Source: Sciurus carolinensis (taxonomy: Eukaryota > Chordata > Mammalia > Rodentia > Sciuridae). From it: a stretch of DNA of 64,000 nucleotides. Position numbers and translations under genes: made by a program. Of this stretch, positions 13,346 through 25,849 are shown piece by piece; the stretch's first letter is position 1; the number at the start of each line of letters is the position of its first letter. The stretch lies in the NCBI RefSeq assembly GCF_902686445.1, contig NC_062232.1:18892897-18956896 (forward strand). The letters run 5' to 3'. A model generated the notes under the pieces. It was not told the origin of the DNA. It did not search any database and was given only the letters and a program-made list of their open reading frames with translations.

Positions 13346-13489
13346 TAGGACACAGACAGGAAGAGAAACACAGAGAGACAGGGACAGAGAGAGAGGAAGA
13401 TGGGAATAGGGGCCAGATTGAAGGATTTGTTTTTAAAGTAGTGGGAAGTAATTTTAGAAGATAAAAATAGATTAAAATTAACCAACTAC

Positions 13490-14700
13490 TTAATTCAACA
13501 CGTTAATTGAACACCTACTACATATCTGGTTCTAAATGTATGTTTGCAGAAGTGAACGAAACAAATGAAGGTGTCTGCCATTGTGGGGTTTATGGTCTAG
13601 TGGAGGAGCAGAATTGAACACAGAAGAAAGACAATAAGTAATATACATGATAAACACATTGGAACAATAGAGATTAGTAAATGAAATAAAAAATAAGTAG
13701 AGTGGGGAGTGTATTAGTTTACTCTTGTTTCTACAACAAATTATCTAAACTAATGGTTTAAAACAACACAAATTTATTATCTTTCAGTTTTGGAGTCTGA
13801 AGTCCTAAAATCAAGATATGAGCAGGTCAACATTTCTTCTGGAGGCTTTAGGGAAGATGCATTTAATTGCCTCTCCCAGCTTCTACAGGAAACCTGCTTT
13901 CCTTTGCTAATGGCCTCTTTCTCCATTTTCAAAACTGGTAAAGTAGCATCTTCAAAGCTGTCTCTTCATTGACGTATGTTCCATGTCACATCTTCTCTGA
14001 CTCTGGCCCTTTTGCCTCCTTCTATAGAGACCTGTGTGATTACATCAGGCCCACCCAGGTAATCTCAGATAACGTCCCCATCTCAAGATCCTTAACTTTA
14101 TCATATCTTCAAAGACTCTTTTGCCATATAAGAGAACATTTTCATAGGTTCTGGGATTAGGATGTGAACATCTTTGGGTGGTAATTATTCTGCCTACCAC
14201 AGAAAGGTTACAATCTTGAACAGGAGGTCATGGTAAGTTTCATTTTAAAAGATAAGATTTGAGCAAAAACATAAGGGAGTGATCTAGGAACATATACTTA
14301 TGGAGAATGTTCTGGAAATAAATAACACCGGTGCAAAAGGCCCTAAGGTTGGAGGGTTCTTAGTGTGTTCAAGGAATAAGAAGGCCAGCACAGCTGGCAG
14401 AGTGAATCAGAGAGAGTACCTCACAGAGTGAAGGGAGCCAGCCCATGGGAGTGAAGGATTGGGACATTGAACAGAAGAGGACAGTGGGCTCATTCTGCCT
14501 GCCAAATTGAGAGCAGACTATAGGGAAACAAAGGATTAATCAGTAATAACTTGTTGGAATGCTGTGTGGAGAATGCTGAGACAGAAAGAGGGTCAACACC
14601 TATTCATTGTGGACATGGAAGGAACAGAAACACAGCTGGGTTCCTTTAAGCTGAGTATTTTCCACTCCTGAAATGAAGACAGGGTTCCTGGACTGTTAGA
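13490..14700 (-). repeat. LINE-2, split by an MLT1 LTR
   Basis: The L2 3' terminal motif in reverse complement ('attgaacacctactacatat', 'ggtttatggtctag') lies at 13490-13700. After the LTR at 13710-14201 the more 5' part of the L2 continues ('gcaaaaggccctaagg', 'aataagaaggccagcacagctgg'). No intact frame remains. Confidence 0.55.
13710..14201 (-). mobile_element. MLT1-type MaLR LTR
   Basis: In reverse complement it starts 'tgtggtaggcagaataatta' and contains 'catctttgggtgg'-complement and 'cttgagatggggac' blocks, then ends with 'aataaatttgtgttg' and 'aaactaataca', all typical of MLT1. The flanks 'gggag' and 'gaaag' could be a decayed 5-bp duplication. It sits in an older L2, which dates it relatively. 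Confidence 0.75.
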
Positions 14701-14701
14701 T

Positions 14702-16213
14702 TAAGGAAGCATGTTTCAGTTCATGGAGAATCATAAAATATTTGACAGGGCATAGATATGTTCATATGTGCCTAAAAGTCATCCTTTCAATGGGACAACA
14801 ATAAGAAAAGCATCTCACTGAACAAAAATTCAAATGTATGCATTTCCTGATACCTCTTGCTAAGTGTTTGGTAGGATCTGAAATGTCTAACATGTGCAGG
14901 ACTTGTGATAATGGCTTCTTGGCTGTTGCAATTTTATTTTTAATTGCAAACACCTGACAGTTCAGATGGTTCCTTTTCCTCAATCAACCTGATGCTATTT
15001 AAATATAGGAGTATGATGCTCATAGCTGAGAAAGAGACTTCATCTGGTTTTAAACTGATCTCCACAATGTACCTGCCTCTTATGGGGGGGTCACAAAGTC
15101 TTGCTCTCTCCCTTGCAGCTTTGTAAAACCTGAGAATTGACTTTATCAAGCTCTCAAGATGATCAGTCCAGGGGAAGTAAGTACTGGCCAGTATACCCAA
15201 GTGCTAATTAATTGACTTGAAGTGTGAGATTCATGATAGTCAGTTTTCTACAGGGAAGCGTTACTCTTGACAATAACCATTTGAAAAACTAGATTACAGA
15301 TCATAAATGATCATATTAATAAAAGTTTGAAATTTTATAATATTTCTACATAACAGGCAGTGTTTTAAGCACAAGCTAATTTATTTGCTCAAAAAATAAT
15401 TATTGGGCACTTGCTTTAGGCCAGATATTGTCCTAGGCACTTGGAAAATATCAGTTTAAAAAAATTTATTGCTTTATGTATTTTGAGACTAAATGCAACA
15501 GAATTTCCTGATGGATTGAATGTGAAGAGTAATTGAATAGAGGTGAGGGATGAAGTCTTGGGGAAGGAGACGGTCAGTGAGGAATTCTACATGAAGAGGG
15601 TAATCTTGTCACAGGCAATGTCATGGGCTCCCTTGGTTATCTCTAAACTTTCAAAATCTATTATACCCAACATCCTTGAGTTAGTGATACCTGGAAGGAA
15701 GGAAGATACAATGGAGTTCCCTGTGCATGGGCCAGGGTTGTCAACATCCTCACTGCCTCTCCCTCTATTCCTTTTAATCTCCTGTTAATTAACATGGTTA
15801 GCCAAGAGAATTTGAGAGACATTCTTGAACTTTTCTCTGAAGCTTCCTCTCTAGAGACACTGATTGAAAAAGGGAGTATTCTCATCTCTTACATCCTATG
15901 AAATAGGTTCAAAAACAGGTAGCACTGACCACTATTACTCATTTTTTCTGACAAAATATTATTTGAGTATCTAGTGAATAATGTCATAAAAATTAACAAA
16001 AAATTCTTAACAGATATTTAGATAGATTTTATCAAGTTCCTTGTGTGCTTCTTTTGTGTGTATTGTGTGTATTTTTATTATTGCTTATTATTGCTCACTA
16101 TCATTATTTATGAAAAACCTCACATTCAAATGACAGTTCAGTCTGTGAGGATGTCAAATGGACACACTAGGAAAGAGGTACAATCACCATTGTAAAGAGT
16201 TAATTAAAATTCA
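14702..16213. other. Mostly unique non-coding stretch
   Basis: No gene recognised. It holds one exon-like segment at 15119-15176, listed separately. The 86-codon - frame at 14940-15200 overlaps it and has no recognisable domain. Confidence 0.4.
15119..15176 (+). other. Possible 58-nt non-coding exon
   Basis: A pyrimidine-rich acceptor ('tcttgctctctcccttgcag') ends at 15118, and a perfect consensus donor (gtaagt) starts at 15177. The 58-nt interval has stop codons in all three + frames, so it could only be a UTR, lncRNA or poison exon. Paired splice motifs also occur by chance, so confidence is low. Confidence 0.2.
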
Positions 16214-16335
16214 GGGGCTAAGGCTATAGCTCAGTGGGCTGGGGTTGTGGCTCAGTGGTAGAGCACTTGCCTAGCATATGTGAGGCACTGGGTTCAATCC
16301 TCAGCACCACATAAAAATAAATAAAATAAAGGTAT
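16214..16335 (+). mobile_element. ID SINE with duplicated head
   Basis: A full ID head starts at about 16236 (A box 'gtggctcagtggtagag', B box 'gggttcaatcc', tail 'ataaaaataaataaaataaa'). Directly upstream, 16214-16235 is a second partial ID head ('ggggctaaggctatagctca'). Either an ID inserted into another ID's A-box region or the head was duplicated. Confidence 0.85.
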
Positions 16336-18194
16336 AAAAATTCTATGAATGTTTGACATGCCTTAACCTGGCATATTCAGTCCAGATTTCTGTAATTTCA
16401 AAAATATTTCTATAAGCTTCCATGCCATCAATCTGATCTAAAGGTGAACATGCATCTTGCTCATAACCACTTAACAGCAATAAGAATAATTTCTCTATAA
16501 GCCAAATTTCATATTGACTCTTAAATATCTATAGAAATCTCTCTCGGCACCCACACCTCCCCCAAAGTCTGTTTGCATATTGAAAAATAAATGACACATA
16601 TATGTCACATATAGATGTCACATTTATTTGTTTATTTACTTATTTCTGAGATTACCTTTGAAAGCATTTTATTTGGCTACCCATGTTTAGAGCTTCTGAG
16701 AAGGTTTATGCCAGGAAGAGTTCATTAAATACAGTGCATCCTGGGGTTCAAGAACTGAAAGCCTAATGAGAGCCAATGTTTCATAAGAGACTACTTAAAT
16801 TGAAACAGTGGCAGAATTACCTAGAAGCTCCCAATGAACCTTCAAGCTTGATATGTTCCTCATTTCATTGTTTTGGTCTGATACAACACACAATCCATTG
16901 CAGTATACAATTCTGCATTTGTGGATGCCAGAATCTCCTCAATTCACTTCAGGAAGGCAATTTGAGATGAGATTTATTTCGATGGCATTTTAGATGTTGT
17001 TGTGTCTAATAATGATAATGACAGTATATGGAAACTGGCATAATAGATGTGCACAAGCTGCTGGGAAGAAAGAGGCCCCAAATTTCATAAGAAAATGTTC
17101 ATTATCCTTCACCAGCAGCAGATAAAGTTGAAATTTATTCCTGCTGGTGGCTTGCAGCCCAAAACACTTGGCCATTTCCAAGGCGCACAAATTACAGTAC
17201 TTTGGAAATCACCCAATTCGGAAGGGTGCCGGCATGTTTTTGTTTTCTGGTTAGAAAGTCGGGGTTCTAAATCTGCCTCAAGTTTTCCAATTGTGTCAAT
17301 CTCTCTGGGATCAACTAGAGTTTCAGTAGGCAGCACTGAAAACAGGCAAGGGGGGGTTAGCAGGCACTTCAGAGAAGAAAGCAACAGTGATGGTATATTT
17401 GCAAAAGTGTGTGTATGCATCTCCTATAGCACTGTATTTTTACATCCCACCGTCTGTCCCCTTTGTCAGAGAATGAATCACCCAATTCTCCTTCCCCAGG
17501 ATGGGGACAGCATAAAAACTGATGATAAAGCCAAAGGCAGGCACCCAATGATGACTCAAATGTCCCTGAGAGAGTGTAAGAGAAGCCCCACCCTCACTTT
17601 GGCTGCTCCCACTTTGGTTTCTGCTCAAAACAGTTTTCAATCTCCTAGTCTACCAGTCCAATTTATTTAATAAGGAAGTGTAACTTAATTAAAGCAATGT
17701 GTCCTTCTAACACCATTCAATTTTACTGTAATTTCCTTTTTCAGTGTTAGCCTGTGGCAGTCAGCTAAGTGTATAGGAGATTAGCATTAGCATATTTAGA
17801 TTTATGCAAATAAATATACACTGTAGAGATAAGATATATTAGAATGCCATCATTGGATAGCAAGTGTGGTTCTTCTCTATTTGCAAATTATAAAGTAGCA
17901 GAATTACTTTATTACCTTTTCAAAACATTGATACTCTTCATTCTTAACTTTTAAATTGCAAATATAACATAAATCATTAGCCATAAGTTTAATAAAAAGA
18001 TCATATCATAAAATAGATCATTTGTGAATCTATAAATAAACTCAATGTTATATAAATTATTTAAGGGAAGGGAAATAGCTTTCTCAATGATTTAAAATGC
18101 TTTCTCCAGTTACCTTTACCCTATTAATAGGCCCATTGCTGAATTGAAAGCTGACCTGAACTCTATATATGCCAGGGAAAGAGAAAACATTAGA
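16336..18194. other. Largest repeat-poor stretch; possible conserved non-coding DNA
   Basis: No transposon is recognised between about 16900 and 17850. The + frame at 17047-17670 (207 codons) is the longest one outside transposons. It has no known domain, an overlapping 103-codon - frame and no splice or promoter context, so I do not call it a gene. Confidence 0.4.
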
Positions 18195-18350
18195 ACACTT
18201 CTCAAATTTTAACATACATAAAAATCACCTAGAGATTTTGTTAAGATGAAGATTCTGATTCAGCAGAACAGGGATGGGGTCTGGAATTCTGCCTTTCTAA
18301 CAAGCTCTGGATGATGCTATTGGTCTACAGACTCCAGGTAGAGAACTTCC
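18195..18350 (+). repeat. MER5A-like hAT MITE
   Basis: 'ttctcaaattttaacataca', 'aaaatcacctagagattttg', 'ctgattcagcagaacagg', 'tttctaacaagctctggatg' and 'tggtctacagactccagg' follow the MER5A order on the + strand. Confidence 0.7.
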
Positions 18351-19459
18351 ATCCATATAAGGAGGCTCCATCCAGGACTAAGCTTCTTATTAGAAATTTG
18401 CCCAATCTTTTGACTCATGTACAATGTTTTGGTTGTTTTTGTCGGAGCCTTGCATGAGTTCGATCAAGTGCCCCTTGGAATCATACCTATGGACTGATAT
18501 TGAGGTCCCAGTTGCAAAAAGGTAGTCTGGCAAGCATATTTCTCCCAAGAACCAGTGTGGTATTTCTTTCATGAAATTGCATAAGATTAGTGCTAACTTG
18601 CTGATTTGGGGAAGTTCTCACTCATATCAGCTACTTGGTAAAATAAGTAGCTCTGAACTACCAGTAGTCTGTCACTGATTTTTGGGAAGTACTACTTTCA
18701 GTTTATAGAGCCCAAGGGTGGCAGAATAGGCCTTAGGGATTCATTACCCTGTGTGTCCTCCTGCTGGTATCCAGCATGATTCCCCCAGTCACCCTCTATC
18801 ACAGCCTTCAAAGGCCCACATATAAGGTGTACTCAAAAGGAGGTCTTACCTGTGTCCTTAAGGACTTTTGAGAAATTGCTGTATAATAACAACACTAAAT
18901 CCATGTCCTTTCTCCCTCTGATTAATGTAATAACACAGTGCTCTCCCAGGTCAATCTCAAGACATGTGGGAGGAAGGATAGATAAACTTTGCACAAATGA
19001 GATGGCTTTTCTTTCCCATGAGTCCCTCACCTATCCTCCACTCTTAACCCTACTGGTGGTGGTATGTACATATGAAGAGCTTAGTAAACATTAAAAAATT
19101 GTGTTGTAGGATTTCAGTGATGATGGCCCAAAGAGTTCAAGAGAAAACACAGCTGATGTCATACCTTGCACTATAAAATTCTGGGCAGTAAATTCAATAT
19201 GGCCAGAAAATTACTTAGTCACATGTTCCTTAATACACCAAATAAGACTCTGCATTTCTGATAATCAACAAAGCACAGTTACAATATCTAAGAGTTACAG
19301 GAAGCAAGATGGATGATGTAGTGTTAATATGTAATGATGTCACCATATTATATAAATGACATTAAGGAACTGTGGGGGCAAAAAATATGTATTGTTTTAA
19401 TACATTTTCCTAGTTTGATGAGTTTGGAATTTTTAAATCACAAATAGATAATAAATTTT
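18351..19459. other. Non-coding stretch
   Basis: No gene recognised. Overlapping short frames on both strands at 18833-19094 cancel each other as evidence. Confidence 0.45.
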
Positions 19460-19900
19460 TCCTTGTTTAGCAATTTTATGCTTTTATTAGTGCATTATAG
19501 TTAAATATCATATTCGGGTTAATTTTGACATAATTTTATGTGCATAGAATGTAATTTACTCCACTTTAGTCCCCAGTACTTTTCCTTTCCCCTCCTCTCT
19601 CCCCTTTTCCCCTTCCTCTAGTGGTCTTCCTTCTATTTGTTTCATAAAATTGGTGTCTTATAGATATACATAAAGGTAAAATTCACTATGGTATATTCAT
19701 ATATGTACATAGCAAAATTTGGTCAATTTCATTCCACTGTTCCTCTCTTTTTCTGTTCCTCCTCCCTCCCCCTCTATTCCCTTCCTCTTCTTCACTGATC
19801 TCCCTTCTATTTTCATGGGATTCCCCATACACATTTTTCCCATTGTTTTGGACTATTTTTTCTTTAACTGACAATATCCATTGGTTCATGTTGCCCAAGG
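19460..19900 (-). mobile_element. 5'-truncated L1, 3'UTR only
   Basis: The sequence matches the L1 3'UTR type seen in squirrels in reverse orientation: 'cttttattagtgcattatag', 'tggtatattcatatatgtac', 'aatttggtcaatttcattcc' and 'tgatctcccttctatttt'. It contains two pyrimidine-rich tracts (purine-rich on the L1 sense strand). No ORF2 remains. Confidence 0.65.
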
Positions 19901-21764
19901 AAAAATTTCCATCTCAAATTAGTAGCAAAAACTGGATCAAAGTCGTGATAATCCTTATAAGTATTTTGAATATTTCTTATCAAGGGCATTAACAAACAGA
20001 AATTTTTGTTCCTTAATGCTCCCAAAAATGAATCTCTGGGAATTTAATTTATCAGGGAATGATTTCATCTGCTGTCTTTCATTAAAAGAAGCAAAATCCA
20101 TCTACATTCCCAAAAGTATGAAATTGAATCCCAAATTTCAAAAAAGAACCTTTATCTGAAACTATGAAAATAAACTAGCATTTTTCAGTTCATCCTCCTC
20201 AACTACTATTGATAGTGTGAATTAGGATCTCCAAATAGAAGCTATTGAACTGCAGTGCAATATATTAAAAGTGAAATGACATTTATTTATAAAAACACTA
20301 TATAACAATTTTATCCACATTCAAAAGGAACTTTTTCTGTTATGAAGCTGAAATTAAATTAAATATAAAAATTAGAAGATTCAAGGTTGATTCTGCTTTG
20401 TACCTCACAATGTGAAATATAAAATCTGACACTTCATGTTTTTCCAGATCTAAGGCAAAAGAAACAAAAGAAAATAATATCTATTACTATAATATCTATT
20501 TTCAATTTGCATTTCTCATGCATGGGGTAAAATATAATCTCATTAGTACAACTGTGTTTATCATATTATCTGCTTACCTCATATTTCAGTAAAAAAACTT
20601 CTAGCAATTGATTATCCAAACACGTGCCCTGCTTCACTAATTTATCTGCTTAGTCTGTATCTGTACTTGAATTTATGACTCATACAACTATTCAAATGGT
20701 GGTTGAGCTGAATGCATTGAGAACACTGTTGATGCTATAGTTTATTCATTGAATTTTCTTTTGATTTCTGATACCTCAGTCCATAAACAGAGCAATTGCA
20801 AAACATAAGGCACAAAGCAAGCACTCAATAAAGGCTTGTACAACAGAATTTAAAGTTGTGGTATAGAATGATAAAATACTACTGGATCCAGAGGTAGCAC
20901 TCAGAATAGAATGTTAATTCTCAGAAGGACAATAAAAATGTTGTGAATTTATCCACATAAAATGAGTAAATAAAAATAAGTAAAAATCCATTGAAAGACC
21001 CAGTGTTCCTGTTATTTTTTTTAAATCAGTACCCCGAATCATTGTGTAATTTAAAAGAGCACATTGTCCTTCTCCTGTGAGTGAAACATCTAAGTGACAC
21101 TTTTATAACCCTCCCAATTCCTACTGCAAGCATCCCTTTTTTCACATTTTAATGTAACAACACAGTTATATTGGGGCAAATACTTCACTTTTTGAAAACC
21201 TTATTTTGGTCTTGTCCAAATTTATTAATTTTCTCCTATCATATGTATACTCTGCCTCAAATCCTTTTCTGAAATGAGGTAAGATGTAAATATACACATT
21301 CCTACATAATATTCTTCAAGTAAGAGAAGAAACAGGCTAAGCCATGATCCTAAGCAACTTAACTAAGATCGCTACCATTTTACGTAAGCAATTTCTGTAT
21401 GGTTTTATTTTTGTAAATATATCTCTAATGAAGAATTTTAAATCATTTTCTGGTTTTTACTTTGTTACATAGAAAACACAAAGTTATTATCTCATCTGAG
21501 TTTAATAAATTAAGCATAAACAAAACCAAAGCACAAACTAAAAAAATGAATCAGACCATAGAAACATAGTCTGCAACCCAAATCTAGTATTTGTCCAAAA
21601 GTTTAAAGTATGCATTATATGTCTTTCAAAATCAAATTCCTGATAGTTGATAAAGCTCCACCAGTGGTAGAAAACTGACCCCAAAGAGAAGGAAATTAAA
21701 AACTATTTTTGCCTCAGGGTGGAATAAAAAAGGACTATAAGAGAGAATTAAAAACATACAAATG
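19901..21764. other. Non-coding AT-rich stretch
   Basis: No gene and no clearly named repeat. Confidence 0.45.
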
Positions 21765-22244
21765 AATTCAATCATTCCTTTAACAAATATGGTGGAGCAA
21801 CTCTGTGTTACTCAAGGTGCTAGGGACACAAGGAATAATACATCAGTTTCAGGCCTTGTCCTCAGAGAGCCCATATGCTGGTGAGTGAGACTCTAATAGA
21901 CAATTAAAAATAAAAAATATAATATAGGGTTGGGTAAGTTTGTAAAGAAATTAAGGGAGGGTAAAGAGAATCATTGAGAGGAAGAAACTATTTCAGGCAG
22001 GGTAGTCAGATAATGCTCTAGTAAGAGGGAAATTTTGAGCAGAGAACTGAATAAAGTGAAGGAGCATACAACGTAAGAATCTGAAGGAAAACAATTAAAG
22101 GAAGAAAGTGCAGCAAAAGCAAAGGTCCTCAGGCATGAGAGAGCCAGGAACGTTCCAGTGTGGCTCAAACAGAGAGAACAAGGAATAAAGAAGCTGGAGA
22201 TGAGGTCAGAGACACCACAGGAGCTGTCATACAGGAGTGTGGCA

Positions 22245-22760
22245 GTTTTGTTTTTGTTGTTGTTATTGTTGTTTAAAATGGTCACAAAGTCTTTCACATT
22301 CCTGCCCTCAAGAAACGGGGTCTGTGTTCCCTCTCCTTGGATCTGGTAAGCTTTTGGTTTCTTCATTCAGTACAGTAGTGTGAAAGTGACAATAGATGCT
22401 TTTGGAGTCAAGGTAATAAAATGCCCATTAAGCCCATGTCTGGTTTCTTGGGTGCTCACTCTGAGGAAAGCCAGATGCATAGAGGAAGTCCAACAATATT
22501 GAGACTGTCATACTTGATAGGCCACATATGCCTTTCAGCCACCCTAACGAGGAGCCAGACCTGTGAATGAAATTATCTTGGATCCTCCAGATCAACCAAC
22601 AGAGTCCCGCTGAGTGACCTCAACTGACTCCATGATAAGCAGAAGAACCAATCAGCCAAGATCTGCCAGAGTTCCTAAGTTATCTTAAAATATTTTTAAA
22701 GCCACTTAATTATGAAGTGATTTACTATACATTCATAGTTACTGGACTTGGGCTACAGTA
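22245..22760 (+). repeat. Old interspersed repeat inside the L2
   Basis: The order 'cctgtgaatgaaattatctt', 'gatcctccagatcaaccaac', 'aagccacttaattatgaagt' is typical of a mammalian medium-reiteration element whose name I cannot fix. L2 sequence flanks it on both sides. Confidence 0.35.
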
Positions 22761-23489
22761 AAAATTTGTTTCCAATCAATGTTGATAAGCCATTGAAGAA
22801 TTCTGAGCAAAACAGAATAATAATTTGATTTGATTCACAGATTTGAAAAGCCAATCTGGGCTGATGTGTAGAAAAGCAACTATAAGATTTTAAGAAGTAT
22901 GGATGCAGAAACACCATTATGAGGCTTCTGCAGTGTCTTGACAAAAGAGGACAGGAGCTTGAACTAAAGAGGAAGCAGCAGGGTGAGAAGTTGATAAATA
23001 CAGATTACATCTGAGAAGCAGATATCACAGGATTTGTTGATGTATTACTTCTGGAGTGTGAGGAAAAACAGACAAGTAAAGGGTAGCTTGTGAGCTTTGG
23101 GTCAAAGCAACTTGGAGAAATGGTGGTAGCATTTTGTATAATAAGAAAGACTATGGGAAGAGCAGGATTGCAATGAGGAAGAGGTTCCTAAATTAATTTT
23201 TGGACACATTAAGAATTTTAATGTCCATATCGATAGTGTAGAATTCAGTTTAAGAGTCTGAAGTTCCAGGGGAGAGGCGATATAGAACTTGTATGTGTGC
23301 ATCTGGAGTTCAATGTAATGATAGAAGCTGCAGATATAATCCAGGAATCATCAGCATATAGAAACTTCTAAATCCATGAGACTAGATAAGTTCACCAAGT
23401 GACATCATCTATATATAGAGAAGTAAGACCAAAGTATGCACTGAGGCACACTCAAATATTTTAGAAGTCAGGAGATGCTAGGAAAACTA

Positions 23490-24935
23490 GATATTCACAC
23501 GTTAAAGAATTAAGTCATACCCTTATGTTATACCATATATAAAAAATGCAAAATGGATCAAAACACTAAATTTAAAATGTGAAACCATAAAAATCTTAGA
23601 GGAAATCATAAGGACAATCTTCTTAGTGTTGGATTTGGAAATGATTTCTTAGATATAAAACCAAAATCATGAGCATCAAAAGACAAGAATTTTTATCAAA
23701 ATTTTAAAAATAAACTAGTGCATCGAAGGACACTATCAAGAAGTGAAAAGACACCCCACAGAATGGAAGAAAATATGTTTAAAATACGTATATGATAAGG
23801 ACTTGTTTTAGTCAGGTTCTTTATCCCTATGACCCAAAGACCTGATAAGAACAATTAGAGGAGGAAAACTTTATTTGGGGCTCATGGTTTCAGAGGTCTC
23901 AGTCCATAGACAGCCAACTCCATAACTCAAAGCTGGAGGCAAGGCAAAGCATCATGGCAGAGAAAAGCACACCAAGACATGGCAATCAAGAATCAGAGAG
24001 AGCTCTTATCACTATGGACAAAATATAAACCCCAAAGTCCCTAAACCCCAGTGACCTATCTCTACCAGTCACACTGTACCTGTGCACAGTTACCACTCAG
24101 CTAATCAATTGGAGTGAATTAATGCACTGGTTAGGTTAAGGTTCTCATAATCAAATCATTTTACCTCTAAACTTTCTTGCATTTTTCTCACACATGAGAA
24201 AACCATAACAGGAACTCAGCAACAAATAACATAATTTAAAAGACGAGCAAAGAACTTTAATAGACATTCCCCAAATGAAATGTCACTTTATAGTCATTAT
24301 GATGGCTACATCAAAAAAAGGAAAATAACTGCTATTGGTAAGGATGTGGAGAAACTGGAACTCTCATGCACTCCTGGTGGAAATTAAAATATGGTAGCCA
24401 CTGTGAGAAACAGTTTGATAATTCCTGAAAGAGTTAGACTTACTATACTAATCAGCAATTCAATTCTTAGGCATATACCCAAATGAATTGAAAGCAGGGA
24501 TTCAAAGAGATACTTGCACAGCAATATTCATAGCAGCATTTTTCACAATGGCCAAAAGGTGAGGGAAAAAAAAACAAATAGTCTGATATATACTACACAT
24601 GGATGAACACTCAAGACATTATGGTAAGTGAAATAAGCCAGACACAAAAGGGCACATATTGTATGATTTATGTAAATTACCAAGAATAGTCAAATTCATA
24701 GAGACAGAGAATAGAATTGTGGTTGCCAGGGACTGGGGTAGAAGAGAAAGAAGAGGCAGTGTTTAATGGGTACAGTTTCAATTTGGGGTGATGAAATTGT
24801 CCAGGAAAATGGTGGTGGTAATTGCTGCACAACACTGTAAGTATATTTAATGCCACTGAATTGTACACGTAAAATGGTTAAGACAGAAAATTTTATGTGT
24901 ATGTATATTTCACAATGATTTTTAAGGCAGGAACT
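23490..24935 (+). repeat. Ancient L1 ORF2 3' end and 3'UTR
   Basis: Translation blocks of the L1 ORF2 C-terminus are present but riddled with stops: the 'caaaatggatcaaaacacta' region, 'ggatgtggagaaactggaac', 'cctggtggaaattaaaatatgg' and 'gcatatacccaaatg'. The 3'UTR with 'ggttgccagggactgggg' runs to about 24935. A MaLR LTR splits it at 23814-24210. Confidence 0.75.
23814..24210 (-). mobile_element. MaLR solo LTR (squirrel MST/MT-like type)
   Basis: On the - strand it reads from 'tgttatggttttctcatgtg' to 'ctgactaaaaca', with a 5-bp flank 'ggact'/'ggaac' (one mismatch). It belongs to the same family as 27146-27583 and 52243-52673. The splice-donor position used in the chimeric retrocopy (see 43823-43945) is decayed here to 'catgagc'. 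It is an endogenous retrovirus-like LTR with no coding part. Confidence 0.85.
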
Positions 24936-25330
24936 AGAGGTGAAACAGCAAATGAGACTTAGAGGGAACATTCAGGAAAGTAGGACAAAAATCCAGAAGG
25001 GCGTATGGTGCCCATGAAACAAAGAGAGAATGAACACAGTTTGAAATGCTGCGGAAATGGTGGATAAGATGAGAGCTGAGAACTTGCCATTGCGTTCAGC
25101 AATGTGGAGGAGATGGGTCCTTGAAAAAAGGAGTTTCAGTGGCACAGTGGGGACTAAAGACTTAACTCAGACTAAAATGGGTTAAGGGGAGAATATGAGC
25201 TGAGGAAGTGGAAACAAGGAGTATTAACTAATCTTTCGAGAAGTTTTGCTGCAAAGAGTAATAGAGAAGTGGAAAAGAAGGAATTATAGCTCTAGGGAAG
25301 AGCCTTTTGATACCGTGCTATTTGTCACTG

Positions 25331-25849
25331 GAAAGTAAATCTCAGATGAATCAAAAAATTTGATTTTATGTCAAATAGAGACCTACTTTCCATAATAAAG
25401 GCTGACAGTGCACACTAAAAAAATGTAATACTGAGATAACTAGGAAGAATTGTGAATTAATCCTTCCAATTAACAACAAACTTCAGCCCCTTCCTAAAAG
25501 ATAGGCCCATTTTCACATCCACATTTAAACAAACAAGTAGAAAATTTGGAAATGACTCAGGGAAAATTATGACTATGAGAAGACTTGTAAGCTAGAAATG
25601 GAGAAGGAAAAGGAGAAAGAAAGAAGAGAAAATTAAGGAAATATTTAATAATATTTTTAGGTGGCCATATGACTTTCTCATGGAGAATTTGTGAAAATTC
25701 TTTACTATATACTCAGTAGAATAACAAAACTTTAGTAAACTGACATAAATAAGAAAATATCCTTGAGACAAATCAATCAGAGAATATTTTATATTGCATA
25801 AATATTATAGCATGAAATCTAGAAAATTGCAATGAGTTTCTAGTTACAA
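25331..25849. other. Non-coding stretch
   Basis: AT-rich, with a purine-rich run at 25590-25640. No gene. Confidence 0.4.

Larger units (their letters stand above)
21765..25330 (-). repeat. Long LINE-2 copy, repeatedly interrupted
   Basis: It begins with the reversed L2 3' end at about 21770-21900. The reversed 3' half of the L2 reverse transcriptase ORF continues through 22760-23480 ('catgagactagataagttca', 'cactgaggcacactcaa') and 24940-25300 ('aatctttcgagaagttttgctg', which codes on the - strand for a KLLER-like RT block). It is interrupted by an old repeat (22245-22760) and by an ancient L1 (23490-24935), which itself carries a MaLR LTR. Confidence 0.55.

Noticed and set aside
13165..13485. 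Overlapping frames rich in Arg/Glu (+) and Leu/Ser (-)
   Set aside because: Translation of the GA/AC microsatellite.
17047..17670. 207-codon frame in the repeat-free island
   Set aside because: No domain, low-complexity composition in its second half, competing frames on the other strand and no splice or promoter support. Kept only as part of a possible conserved non-coding region.
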